In this document: positions 28,069 through 36,546 of the stretch, one piece after another
Layout of the letters: the number at the start of each line of letters is the position of its first letter
How positions within the stretch are numbered: the first letter of the stretch is position 1
The notes under the pieces: generated by a model
Databases searched by the model: none
The model's input: only the letters and a program-made list of their open reading frames with translations
What the model was told of the DNA's origin: nothing
Translations under genes and position numbers: made by a program
From: JAEMQF01 sp963775015
Lineage (GTDB): Bacteria; Pseudomonadota; Gammaproteobacteria; Burkholderiales; Burkholderiaceae_C
Assembly (NCBI GenBank): GCA_963775015.1
Contig: CAVZHI010000021.1
Span: forward strand, 62,001-126,000
Length of the DNA: 64,000 nucleotides
Reading direction: 5' to 3'

Positions 28069-31000
28069 GCCGGGACACCCTCGTCGCGCGGCGCCGCGTG
28101 CGGGTTCGCTTGCGCGGTCGTGACCGGCTGCCATCCGATACCGACCACGGTGTTGGGCAGGCTGCCGCTCACGTCGTCGTGGCGCGAGGCGTGCAAGGCG
28201 GTGTGCGCATCCGCGCCGAACTGCGCGCGCAGCCATTCTTCGGCCTGCGCGGCACCCTGCAATGCGGCCGGCGTTGTGAGTGCGGCGACGAAGCTGCCGC
28301 GTTGCGGGTGCATCAGGCGCTGCATCTTCTGCACCGCGCTGACGAGCTGCGCGCCGCTCGCGCCGAGAACGATCACCAGATCGTAAGGCGGCTGCGCCGT
28401 CGTGTAGACCTTGCCGTCGGGGTTCAGGTCCGCAGCCGGCCAGTCGATGAGCGCGCCTTTGGCCGGGCTCAGGTACGCCGAAAGCGCCGCCGCGGCGGCT
28501 TCGAGTTCGGCGCCGCTGAACGCCTGCGGGCCGCTGCCGCCCTGGGCGCGCGCGAGCAGGTAGCGCTGATTCGCGCGGCGGTGCGGCGCGAGCAGCGCCT
28601 CGAGGGCATCCGCCATGCAACGCCGCGGCGACACGAGCGCCCCCAGGCTGCTCTGCTGCGCGTGGCAGATGAACTCGAGCAGCGCCGCGGGCTTCAGGTA
28701 GGGCGCGTCGTTGCCGCCGCCCTGCGCGAGGAAATGCGCCTTCGGATCGCGCAGCGCGAGCGGATCGTCGCGGTGCCGCCAGGCGTAGCGCTTGGCGTCG
28801 AAGCTCGCCTTCACGCGGTGGGGCGAGACGCCGCCGCTCCAGGTGATGAATGAATTGGCGTCGGTGAAGCCGTCGAAGTAGTCGACGCCGCAGCCACTCT
28901 CCTGCAACGCGAAGTCGAACGAGAGCTGATCGCGCTTGCTGAACGCAAGGATGCTCTCCCACCAGGTGACGCCGAAGCGCTGCACCGGGGCAGCGTGGTG
29001 CGAGCGCAGCAGCACGGTGGCGGTCGTGAGCGGCGTGATCGATTCGAGCGGCCGGCGCGTCGCGTAGAAATCGAGCTGGTTGCAGATCACCGACACGTCG
29101 TCATAACCGAGGGCGGCGATCGCTCCCGCCTCTTGCTGCGGATTGACGCGTGTCGCGTGGCGAAAGGCGCGCAAGAGGTAGGGGCGGGTCGTCGCCAGGT
29201 CGGCCGCCTGCGGCAGGCGCTTGAAGCTCACCGTGTTGTCGACGTAGAGGCTGAATTGCGCGGCGGGAAAGTATTCATGCGGCAGCGCTTTGGGCCGGCG
29301 CGAGAGCTTTTCCGGCGGCAGGTGGTTGCTCGGAATGAGCTGCATGCGCCAGACGTCGGAGCGCAGCTGCGGGTTGTCGGTGAGGCAGACGAAGTCCAGG
29401 TCCAGATCGGTCGCGGCCGCGACGGGCAGGTTGGCGAGCGGGTTTTCGAGCTGCTCTTTCGGGCCGATCAACGCGGTGTAGATGACGAGGCGTTGTCGTG
29501 GCGCCGACAAGCCGGCGTCATCCCGGCGAACCGTTGCCCCGTGCCCGACACGGGGGCCGGGATCCACTCTTGGATGACCACCGTGGATCCCGGCTTTCGC
29601 CGGGATGACAGGCAATGCGGTCGCCGGCAAGGCTGCAGGTGCCGGGCGCGCACGGAGAGCTGGGTAAACATCGGCCCACCAGAACAGCAGCACGGCGACG
29701 TTCCACATCTTGAATACGGGTGTCGGCGCGCCGCGGTAGAAACCGCGTACGAGCTCGGCGATCGCGTCCAGATCGAGAACTTCGGCGACCGGCTGTTCGC
29801 GCAGCGCTTCAATTGCGCCCAGGAGACGCGCCTGCAACGGCTGCAGAAAGAACGCCGGTGGCACCGTGAAACCCATCTTGCGCCGCTCGATCACGGAGCG
29901 CGGCAGTTGCGGCGCCATGAGACGGCGCAGCACATGTTTGCTGGAACCTGCATGCGGCAGTTTCATCGCCTGCGGCAGGTTCGAGGCGAAGCGGTACAGG
30001 TCGAGATCGAGGAACGGAAAGCGCCCTTCGAGCGAATGCGCCATCAACACCTTGTCCGCCTTCATCATCAGGTTTTCCGGCATCCAGGTGTGCAGCTCGA
30101 AAGCCTGCATGCCGTTCAACGCCGTGTCGGCGCGGTCGTAGTGCGGGCGAAAGCGCAGGTGTTGCTGCGGCGGCAGCGCCTTGTCGCGCAGCCACTCGTT
30201 CGCGTCGAGGTTGTTCGCGCTCTGGTGGAAGAAGTGCGCAAAGGTCTGCTCGCGCCCGAGCGTCGGGTCGAGCGCGAGCGTGTGGTGCCCGTAGCCGGCG
30301 AACATCTCGTCGCCGCCTTCACCGGAGAGAACGACAACGACGTCGTCGCGGATGCGCCGGCACAGCCGCGACAGCGCAAAACACGCCGGGTCGGCGATCG
30401 GCTCGTCGAGCTGGTGCAGCACCTCGTCCATGCCGGTGCGCAACTCGTCTTGGGTCATCGTCACCTCGACGTAATCGAGGTCGAACTGGCGCGCCACGTC
30501 GCGCGAAAACTGAAATTCGTTGACTTCGGGAAAACCGATGCTGTACGCCGTGAGCCGTGCCCCGGCGCGCTGCACGTAGGCGGCGATCGCGCTCGAATCC
30601 AGGCCGCCGCTGAGCAAGAGGCCGATCGGCACTTCGCCCATCAATTGCGACTTGACGGCGTTGCCCAGCAGTTGGTCGAGCTCGGCGACGTAGTCGGCCT
30701 CGGGGCGCGCCCGCCCCGGTTCCATCAATCTCACCTCGGCAAAACGCGCGATCTCGCTTCGCCCCTGCGCAAAGCGCAGCCGGCAGCCTGCGGGCAGCTT
30801 TCGAATGCGCGCGAACAGCGTGTGCGGCGCGAGGTTGTAGCGGTAGCTCAGGTAGTCCTGGAAGCCCACCGGGTCCAGGGCATGGTCCAGCCCTTCCAGA
30901 CCGAGCAGCGTGCGCAGCTCGGAAGCGAAGGCGATGCACGAGTGATCTTCGTAGACGTAGAGCGGCTTGGCGCCGAAGCGATCGCGCGCGAGCTGGAACG

Positions 31001-31400
31001 AGCCATCGCGGTCGTCCCAGATGCACAGGCCGAACATGCCGTTGAGTGACGCCAATCCCGCGTCGCCTTGCGCGAGCACGGTCGCGAGGACGACTTCGGT
31101 GTCGGCTTGGGTCGTGAACGGGTAGCCGGCTTGTAGCGCCTTGCGCAGGTCCTGCCAGTTGTAGACCTCGCCGTTGTAGACGATGCCCCGGGCCGGGTCG
31201 GGGGCGTAGATCGGCTGATTGCCGCCGCTGCGGTCGACGATCGCCAGGCGCAGATTGGCGTAGACCGCGCGGGGCGTGAAGTGCGCGCCAAAGGCGTCCG
31301 GGCCGCGGTGCTTCAGGCTGCCGGCAAAGTGCTGCGCAGCGCGTTCCAGCACACTGCGCTGCACGTCGTGCTTGAAGTGAATTCCTGCGATGCCACACAT
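28065..31400 (-). CDS. asnB: Asparagine synthetase (glutamine-hydrolysing) fused to a DUF616-like domain
   Basis: 1111 residues. The amidotransferase begins with the required Cys2 (MCGIAGIHF) and has GPDAFG, LAIVDRSGGNQP and VYNGEVYN. The synthetase domain has the PP-loop LLLSGGLDSSAIAAY and LSGEGGDEMFAGYG. After about residue 600 a REP-derived linker (VIPAKAGIHGGHPRVDPG ... RRDDAG) leads to a second half. That half starts RLVIYTALIGPKEQLENPL, with DLDFVCLTDNPQLRSDVW and FSLYVDNTV, resembling DUF616/TOD1-type glycosyltransferase-like domains. AsnB-like enzymes in surface-glycan loci often amidate sugars or peptides. ATG at 31400 with GGAAGG upstream. The stop overlaps the next gene by four bases. 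Confidence 0.82.
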   Translation of the reverse strand: MCGIAGIHFKHDVQRSVLERAAQHFAGSLKHRGPDAFGAHFTPRAVYANLRLAIVDRSGGNQPIYAPDPARGIVYNGEVYNWQDLRKALQAGYPFTTQADTEVVLATVLAQGDAGLASLNGMFGLCIWDDRDGSFQLARDRFGAKPLYVYEDHSCIAFASELRTLLGLEGLDHALDPVGFQDYLSYRYNLAPHTLFARIRKLPAGCRLRFAQGRSEIARFAEVRLMEPGRARPEADYVAELDQLLGNAVKSQLMGEVPIGLLLSGGLDSSAIAAYVQRAGARLTAYSIGFPEVNEFQFSRDVARQFDLDYVEVTMTQDELRTGMDEVLHQLDEPIADPACFALSRLCRRIRDDVVVVLSGEGGDEMFAGYGHHTLALDPTLGREQTFAHFFHQSANNLDANEWLRDKALPPQQHLRFRPHYDRADTALNGMQAFELHTWMPENLMMKADKVLMAHSLEGRFPFLDLDLYRFASNLPQAMKLPHAGSSKHVLRRLMAPQLPRSVIERRKMGFTVPPAFFLQPLQARLLGAIEALREQPVAEVLDLDAIAELVRGFYRGAPTPVFKMWNVAVLLFWWADVYPALRARPAPAALPATALPVIPAKAGIHGGHPRVDPGPRVGHGATVRRDDAGLSAPRQRLVIYTALIGPKEQLENPLANLPVAAATDLDLDFVCLTDNPQLRSDVWRMQLIPSNHLPPEKLSRRPKALPHEYFPAAQFSLYVDNTVSFKRLPQAADLATTRPYLLRAFRHATRVNPQQEAGAIAALGYDDVSVICNQLDFYATRRPLESITPLTTATVLLRSHHAAPVQRFGVTWWESILAFSKRDQLSFDFALQESGCGVDYFDGFTDANSFITWSGGVSPHRVKASFDAKRYAWRHRDDPLALRDPKAHFLAQGGGNDAPYLKPAALLEFICHAQQSSLGALVSPRRCMADALEALLAPHRRANQRYLLARAQGGSGPQAFSGAELEAAAAALSAYLSPAKGALIDWPAADLNPDGKVYTTAQPPYDLVIVLGASGAQLVSAVQKMQRLMHPQRGSFVAALTTPAALQGAAQAEEWLRAQFGADAHTALHASRHDDVSGSLPNTVVGIGWQPVTTAQANPHAAPRDEGVPA
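29518..29609. repeat. REP-like palindrome pair inside the asnB fusion
   Basis: A long-loop copy (29518-29566, loop containing CGTGCCCGACACGG) and an inverted short copy (29582-29609), translated in frame as the linker between the AsnB and DUF616-like halves. Confidence 0.9.
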
Positions 31401-31686
31401 GGAGGGCCTTCCTGCGGCGCGTGGTGATGGAGTGATGGGTTGATCGATTCAGCGCCTTGGCATTCTGGTGCGCGAGGTGGACCCGCTTGGCACCGATAAG
31501 CAGCGTGTTCGGGGCTCAGTTGTGCATGGGTGTGGGGCAGCGCAGCGCGGCCGCGCTTCGAATTGGCGCCGAATCGCTGCGCTGATGCGCAGACCCAGGC
31601 GCGACGGCGCTGCCCACAATGGCGACGCGTCCGGCTGTGACACCGGCGCAGCTGCGATTCCTGTGTCAACAGACCCTCGTGAGCCG

Positions 31687-33531
31687 ATGAAAAAACCGAC
31701 CTATCCGTCAGTCGCAGCGAATCAGACACTGAGCCAACCGAGCGAGCGCGAGCGCGACCTGCTGCTCGCGCGCTCGGGGAGCATGGCGCTCACCGAGCTG
31801 ATGCGCGCCGCCGAAGCGCTCACCCAAGCCGGCCAGCCCGCAGCGGCCGCCGAGCTTTACGAGACCTGGATCACGCACACCGTCTCGCCGATGCAGCATG
31901 TGGCGTGTTTCAACTGGGGCACGGTGCTCGGCAGCCTGTCGCGCCATGTCGAGGCGGAACGCGCGTACCGCAGAGCGCTCGCACTGAGCGACGGCTTCCT
32001 GCACGCGCGCCTGAACCTCGGGCATCAGCTCGAACACCTGGGCCGCCCCGCTGAGGCGCTGGCCGAGTGGCAGGCCGTGAACGACGCGAAAGGCGTCGCG
32101 CTCGAGCTGCGCCTGCACGCGCTGAACAACATGGCGCGGCTGCACGAACAGGAGCGCCGTTACGAAGAAGCCGAAGCGTGCATGCGCGCGAGCCTGACGC
32201 TGAAAGCGGCGCAAAGCGATGTGATCCAGCACTACGTGCACCTGCGGCAGAAGAAGTGCGCCTGGCCGGTCTACGAGCCGGTGGGCGCGGTGACGCAAAA
32301 CCAGTTGCTCACGGGGACGTCGGCGCTCGCGATGCTCGGGGCGAGCGACGACCCGGCGCTGCAACTGCTCGCGGCGCAGCGCTTCGTCTTTGAGCGCGTC
32401 CCCAAGCCGCCTGCGCTGCCGTTTCACGCGAGCGGCGCGAAGCGCGAAGGCAAAGTCAAGGTCGGCTACCTGTCGGGCGACCTTCACATGCACGCGGTGG
32501 GCTTGCTCAGCGTCGAATTGTTCGAATTGCACGACCGGAGTCGTTTCGACGTGCACGCGTTTTCCTGGAGCCGCGACGACGGAACGCCGTTGCGCGCGCG
32601 CCTGCGCGCTGCGATTGAGCATTACCACCCGGTGGCTCTGCTGGACGATGCGAGCGTGGCGCGCCTCATCGCTGCGCAAGGCATCGACGTGCTCGTCGAC
32701 CTGCAAGGCCTGACGAACGGCGCGCGCCCGGCCATCGTCGGCATGCGCCCGGCGCCGGTGCAGTTGAGTTACCTCGGCCTGCCGGGGACCTGCGGTTTGC
32801 CGGGCGTCGACTGGATTCTTGCGGACCGCTTCGTCATGCCGCCGGAGCTGCTGCCCTACATGACCGAGCAGCCGATTTACGTGCCGCACTGTTATCAGGT
32901 GAGCGACCGCAAGCGCGAAGCCGCAGCACGGCCGACGCGAGCCGCTTACGGCTTGCCCGAAGACGCGTTCGTGTTCTGCTCGTTCAACAACTCGTTCAAG
33001 TTCACGCCCGAGGTCTTCGGCGCCTGGCTGCGCATCCTGAGCCAGGTTCCGAACAGCGTGCTCTGGCTGCTTGCGGACAACGATTGGGCGCACGCGAACC
33101 TGCTGCGCCACGCCGACGCGCAAGGCATCGCACGCGAGCGCCTGATCCTGGCGCCGCGCGTCGCGCCGCCCGAGTACCTGGCGCGCTTTCAGCTCGCCGA
33201 CGTGATGCTCGACACGTTCCCGTACAACGCCGGAACGACGGCGAGCGACGCGCTCTGGATGGGCCTGCCGATCGTTACCTGGTCCGGGCGCAGCTACATC
33301 TCGCGCATGGCGGGCAGTCTGCTGCACGCGGTGGGACTGCCGGACCTCGTGACGCACTCACTCGCCGACTACGAGCGCCTGGCGGTTCAGCTCGGCCAGA
33401 ACCCGCCGCGCGTCGCGTCGTACAAGCGTTTCCTGGCCGAACATGGGCGGCAGTCCAAGCTGTTCGACGTGCCGGGGCTGGTGCGCGATATCGAGGCTGA
33501 GTTCGAGCGCTTGGCTTGGGCGTACCGCTGA
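31687..33531 (+). CDS. TPR-containing O-GlcNAc transferase-like protein (GT41), second copy
   Basis: 614 residues. A TPR-rich N-terminal half (for example FNWGTVLGSLSRHVEAERAY and ALNNMARLHEQERRYEEAEA) is followed by a GT41 catalytic region: KVKVGYLSGDLHMHAVGLLS, GIDVLVDLQGLTNGARP, RPAPVQLSYLGLPGTCG, FCSFNNSFKFTPEVFGAW, and VMLDTFPYNAGTTASDALWM. Related to, but clearly different from, the copy at 11.9 kb, so it may use another acceptor. It lies between the decoration cassette and the secretion genes. Start is the ATG at 31687 (MKKPTYPSV). Confidence 0.87.
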   Translation: MKKPTYPSVAANQTLSQPSERERDLLLARSGSMALTELMRAAEALTQAGQPAAAAELYETWITHTVSPMQHVACFNWGTVLGSLSRHVEAERAYRRALALSDGFLHARLNLGHQLEHLGRPAEALAEWQAVNDAKGVALELRLHALNNMARLHEQERRYEEAEACMRASLTLKAAQSDVIQHYVHLRQKKCAWPVYEPVGAVTQNQLLTGTSALAMLGASDDPALQLLAAQRFVFERVPKPPALPFHASGAKREGKVKVGYLSGDLHMHAVGLLSVELFELHDRSRFDVHAFSWSRDDGTPLRARLRAAIEHYHPVALLDDASVARLIAAQGIDVLVDLQGLTNGARPAIVGMRPAPVQLSYLGLPGTCGLPGVDWILADRFVMPPELLPYMTEQPIYVPHCYQVSDRKREAAARPTRAAYGLPEDAFVFCSFNNSFKFTPEVFGAWLRILSQVPNSVLWLLADNDWAHANLLRHADAQGIARERLILAPRVAPPEYLARFQLADVMLDTFPYNAGTTASDALWMGLPIVTWSGRSYISRMAGSLLHAVGLPDLVTHSLADYERLAVQLGQNPPRVASYKRFLAEHGRQSKLFDVPGLVRDIEAEFERLAWAYR

Positions 33532-33718
33532 GTGGAAGGGGGCGGGTCTTGCCTGTTGTGCCCTCTCCCTGCGCCGAGGACAGATTCGTCGACGAGAGGG
33601 GGCCGGAGGCAAAACCTGACCTCCTTTCCCTGACCCCTTTCCCGCTTCGGCTGCGACCCAATTTGCTCGCGCGCGGGTCTGAAAGAGGGGCGCCATTCAA
33701 AGGACCAGGGAATCCATC

Positions 33719-33865
33719 ATGAAGAGCGCGCTCTTTGTCGATTTCGACAATGTCTTTTCGCAACTGCGCCAACTGCAGCCCGACGCTGCCGAGCGTTTCG
33801 CGCGTCACCCGTCGGCATGGATCGCGTGGCTCATCGACACGCTGGCCATGCCTGAGCCGCACGAA
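33719..33865 (+). pseudogene. NYN-domain protein, N-terminal fragment
   Basis: The ATG at 33719 opens MKSALFVDFDNVFSQLRQLQ, the typical start of NYN (LabA/DUF88-like) RNase-fold proteins with the metal-binding VDFDN. Similarity runs about 48 residues, to TLAMPEPHE, then stops. The remaining frame is the antisense of the AbiEii-type gene. The rest of the NYN gene is not in this window, so it is truncated by a rearrangement or an assembly join near 33862. Confidence 0.65.
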
Positions 33866-34381
33866 GGCGCCGCCGAAGATCGCGCGCGCGGCCGCGAGGC
33901 CGGCGGGCAGGCTGACGCCTGCGTCGATCATCGCCGCAAGGTCCCGGTAGTCCTTGGCCTCCGCCCTTTGAAGAATCACCTTCAGCTTGGTGGCCATCAA
34001 GTCGTTGAGCGACGCGACCTGCGCGACACCATCGTCGGTGAGTCCCGGCTCGCCGACTCGACCGAATCCGATCGTGCCGAAGAATGAAACCTTCACGTGT
34101 CCGGATTCGCTGCGCGGAACAAGAACCGTCAAGGTATTTCGCTCGTCCTGCAAGACTGTCGCCTCGGCCATGAAAGGGAACGCTGCGCGAATCGAATCGC
34201 GATCGAGCGGCGGGTCCGAGAAGAAGTCGAAATCGACCGAAACGCGATGCCCGAGGCGCAGTGCGATCGCGGTGCCGCCGTACAAGACGAAGCCGAGGTC
34301 GGCGGCCGATTTGAGTTCCGGCCAGAGCCGCTGTTGCGCGGATGGCAGGATCTGCAAGCAGGGCCTGAACACGCGCGTCAT
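33866..34381 (-). pseudogene. AbiEii/AbiGii-type nucleotidyltransferase toxin, C-terminally truncated
   Basis: The ATG at 34381 overlaps the stop of the small upstream gene (ATGA). Family features are GFVLYGGTAIALRLGHRVSV followed by DFDFFSDPPL (nucleotidyltransferase G-G/DxD motif), then LNDLMATKLKVILQRAEAKD and YRDLAAMIDAG. Similarity is lost after AIFGGAF (about 33866). The frame stays open but reads antisense NYN and OGT sequence down to 33275. About 172 residues of the expected 190-230 remain. In characterised AbiE systems such enzymes modify tRNA or nucleotides and are neutralised by a partner. Activity here is doubtful. Confidence 0.7.
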
Positions 34382-34707
34382 GGAAACCTGCGCACCGGCG
34401 TCGCGGGAACCTGGCCTACGCCGGCCAGACCGAGCCGGTAGTGCCAGTAGGCCCAGGAGCGTTCGTTGAACTGCCCGGCCTCGGCGTGGATCAGCACTTC
34501 GCGCAGGGCATCGTCGCCAACGCTCGCGGCAAGCGCTTGAACATCGTCGTAGTCGCCGATGTTCATGACCTGGGCGATCACTCGCTCGGGCGTGCCAAGC
34601 GCTTCTTCGGGCGATTTCCACCATACATATTTGCTCGCCAACCGCTTCAACGCGTCGCGCTCAACGTGGCCCACGGCATCTTCTCCGACTCGCTGCTGCG
34701 AGTCCAC
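34378..34707 (-). CDS. Small partner (putative antitoxin) of the AbiEii-type gene
   Basis: 109 residues from a GTG at 34707. Contains RLASKYVWWKSPEEALGTPE, RVIAQVMNIGDYDDVQAL and ERSWAYWHYRLGL. Proteins of this kind are commonly found immediately upstream of stand-alone AbiEii nucleotidyltransferases. Four-base overlap with the toxin gene supports a coupled TA-like pair. The antitoxin role is inferred from context, not shown. Confidence 0.65.
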   Translation of the reverse strand: MDSQQRVGEDAVGHVERDALKRLASKYVWWKSPEEALGTPERVIAQVMNIGDYDDVQALAASVGDDALREVLIHAEAGQFNERSWAYWHYRLGLAGVGQVPATPVRRFP

Positions 34708-34787
34708 TTTGATTGTCGCACCGGCTCAGCGCGACATTGGGAAGGGTTGGCATCGAACCGCCGCACGGATCCGACCGAACGGCGAAG

Positions 34788-36152
34788 TCACTCCAGCCAA
34801 GCCGATACCCCCAACCCCAGCGAGCGCAGCAACGCCGACGCCTGCTGGCCGTCGTGCAAGGCGTTGATGTAGGCGACCCTGAGGTTGTAGTGTTCGCTCT
34901 CGGCTGACATCACGTCAAAGAGCGAGCGCCGCGCCAGCTGCTGCCATTGCTGGAGCGTGAAGTTGCGCACCTGGTTGCTGTCGCGAACGATGGCGCTCGT
35001 CTGGCGTGCGCGGTCGAAACTCGACGCCGCCTGTTCGTGGACTTCGGCGATGCGTGACCTTCGTGCCTCCAACGCGTCCTTGCTTTGCAGGCGCGCCGCT
35101 TCGGCGCGCTTCTTCGCCGCGTCGATGCCGTAGTCCGCCCCCTGGTTGATGAGCGGCATGCTGAAGCTGATGCCGGCGAGCACGGTTCCGGGGTGGTTCC
35201 CGCCGCCTGCCTTGGAGCCCGTGAGCACCCAGTTGAGCTGCGGTTTCTGCGCCGCGACGACGGCGCGCGAATAACTCTCGAGCGCCTTCGCCTGCGCCTC
35301 GAGCTGGGCGATTTCGCTCGCTCGCGCCGCTTGCGCTTCCATGTCGGGCAGCGGCGGAACGTCGAGCAGTAACGCCGTCATGCCCTCGCTGCTGGGCATG
35401 CCGTCGCCGATGAAGCGCTTCAACCTTGTTTCCGCCTGGCGCAATTGCGACACCGACTGCGACTGTGCCAGATCGGCCTGCGCAAGCGTCTTGCGCGCCT
35501 GCACGAGCTCGCTGGTGCGGCCGCGGTCCGCCTTGACGATCTGGTCCAGCACTTCGACGAGGCAAGCCATCTTGCGCGAAAACTGCTGATAAATCCGCGC
35601 CTGCTGGCGATGCCGATTGCGCTCGAGCGCGAGCGACACGGTCTGGAACGCGACCTGTTCCTGTGCCGTGAGCTGCCCCTGCCGCGCCGCCTCCGACAGG
35701 CTCGCGCGCCAGCCGGTGATGGAGGCGATGCGGCCCGAGTCGTAGAGCGGCGCGCTGACGTTGATGCCGATCTGCGCCTGGCCACCCGATTGCGAAACGA
35801 CGTCTTTGGCCGACGCCGCGGCATAGCCCGTCGTCGCGGTGACGGTCGCCTGCACGAGGCGTGCCGCGCGCGCTTCTTCGACTTCACTCGCGGCAGCTTC
35901 GGCGAGCAGCTTCGCCGCGCCGACGGCGTTGCTGCGCCGGATCGCCTCTTGCACCATCGCTTGCAGCGTCAGGCGCGGCGCGTTCGCGTCGCTCGGAGCG
36001 GCGCCCGGTGTGCCGGCTGTGGCAGGGAGGGCGACGTCGGGGGCGTCTTCGTCGACGCAGCGTTGCGCCTGGGCGGGGAGAGCGAACAGCAGCAGCACCA
36101 GCGCCGCGGTGCAGCGGCGCGTGCGCGAGGAGGGCAGGGAAGGAACGGTCAT
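34788..36152 (-). CDS. tolC: TolC-like outer-membrane channel of the type I secretion system
   Basis: 454 residues with a cleavable signal peptide (CTAALVLLLFALPAQAQ). Two outer-membrane-factor repeats are visible: SAPLYDSGRIASITGWRASL in the first half and SMPLINQGADYGIDAAKKRA in the second, each followed by long periplasmic helices. Forms the exit duct of a tripartite T1SS with the HlyD and ABC genes upstream on the same strand. The likely cargo is the pair of Ca-loop octad proteins 10-20 kb away; no other T1SS substrate is visible. Confidence 0.88.
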   Translation of the reverse strand: MTVPSLPSSRTRRCTAALVLLLFALPAQAQRCVDEDAPDVALPATAGTPGAAPSDANAPRLTLQAMVQEAIRRSNAVGAAKLLAEAAASEVEEARAARLVQATVTATTGYAAASAKDVVSQSGGQAQIGINVSAPLYDSGRIASITGWRASLSEAARQGQLTAQEQVAFQTVSLALERNRHRQQARIYQQFSRKMACLVEVLDQIVKADRGRTSELVQARKTLAQADLAQSQSVSQLRQAETRLKRFIGDGMPSSEGMTALLLDVPPLPDMEAQAARASEIAQLEAQAKALESYSRAVVAAQKPQLNWVLTGSKAGGGNHPGTVLAGISFSMPLINQGADYGIDAAKKRAEAARLQSKDALEARRSRIAEVHEQAASSFDRARQTSAIVRDSNQVRNFTLQQWQQLARRSLFDVMSAESEHYNLRVAYINALHDGQQASALLRSLGLGVSAWLE

Positions 36153-36336
36153 GGTCAGGGTCGGATCGCCGGCGCAAGACATGCCGCGCCAAGCCGTTTT
36201 TGAGAGCCGCAACCTTAACCGCGAGGTCTCACCAGCTTGCCGAGGGGCGATGCAGAAGGGCCTGAATTCGGGCCGGTCGCGTGGCAAAGTGCCGAAATCA
36301 GGGCTTCAGTTTGTGATGCTGCAGCCGAGCGAGTTT

Positions 36337-36418
36337 GTCATCCCGGCGAAAGCCGGGATCCAGTGCTGGAGTCCCGTGCCCTGGCCCGCAGTGGATCCCG
36401 GCTTTCGCCGGGATGACG
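36337..36418. repeat. REP-like palindrome pair
   Basis: GTCATCCCGGCGAAAGCCGG (36337 onward) and the inverted GTGGATCCCGGCTTTCGCCG (36391 onward), separated by about 28 bases: the canonical paired arrangement of this element. Confidence 0.9.
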
Positions 36419-36514
36419 GCCTTGGCGACCGGCGCAAGGCTGTCCGCAGGGACGGCCTTGCGTCCAGCCTCCTCCGGCCTGGCCGCTCGTATGGCGGCCA
36501 GGCCTTCGCCAGCC

Positions 36515-36538
36515 GTGAAGCGCCTTCCGGCGCTTCAC
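36515..36538 (-). terminator. Palindrome downstream of hlyD
   Basis: GTGAAGCGCC / GGCGCTTCAC perfect stem with a 4-base loop, eight bases beyond the hlyD stop in the leftward direction. It lacks a U-tract, so it is a weak terminator or a mRNA-processing hairpin. Confidence 0.45.
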
Positions 36539-36546
36539 GCGCGGGC

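Larger units (their letters stand above)
36153..36546 (-). other. Gap between the hlyD and tolC genes with REP pair and palindrome
   Basis: 394 bases without a gene. Holds a REP-like pair (36337-36362 and 36391-36418) and a perfect 10-bp stem hairpin (36515-36538) just after the hlyD stop. No promoter was recognised, so the tolC gene may still be read from upstream. Confidence 0.6.

Noticed and set aside
31492..31499. ACCGATAA upstream of the second GT41 gene as a FliA -10 box
   Set aside because: The position 15 bases before it reads CGAG, not TCAA/TAAA, so there is no -35 element.
33275..33865. Continuation of the AbiEii-type frame beyond 33866
   Set aside because: It translates the antisense of the NYN fragment and of the GT41 3' end. 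No family similarity remains.
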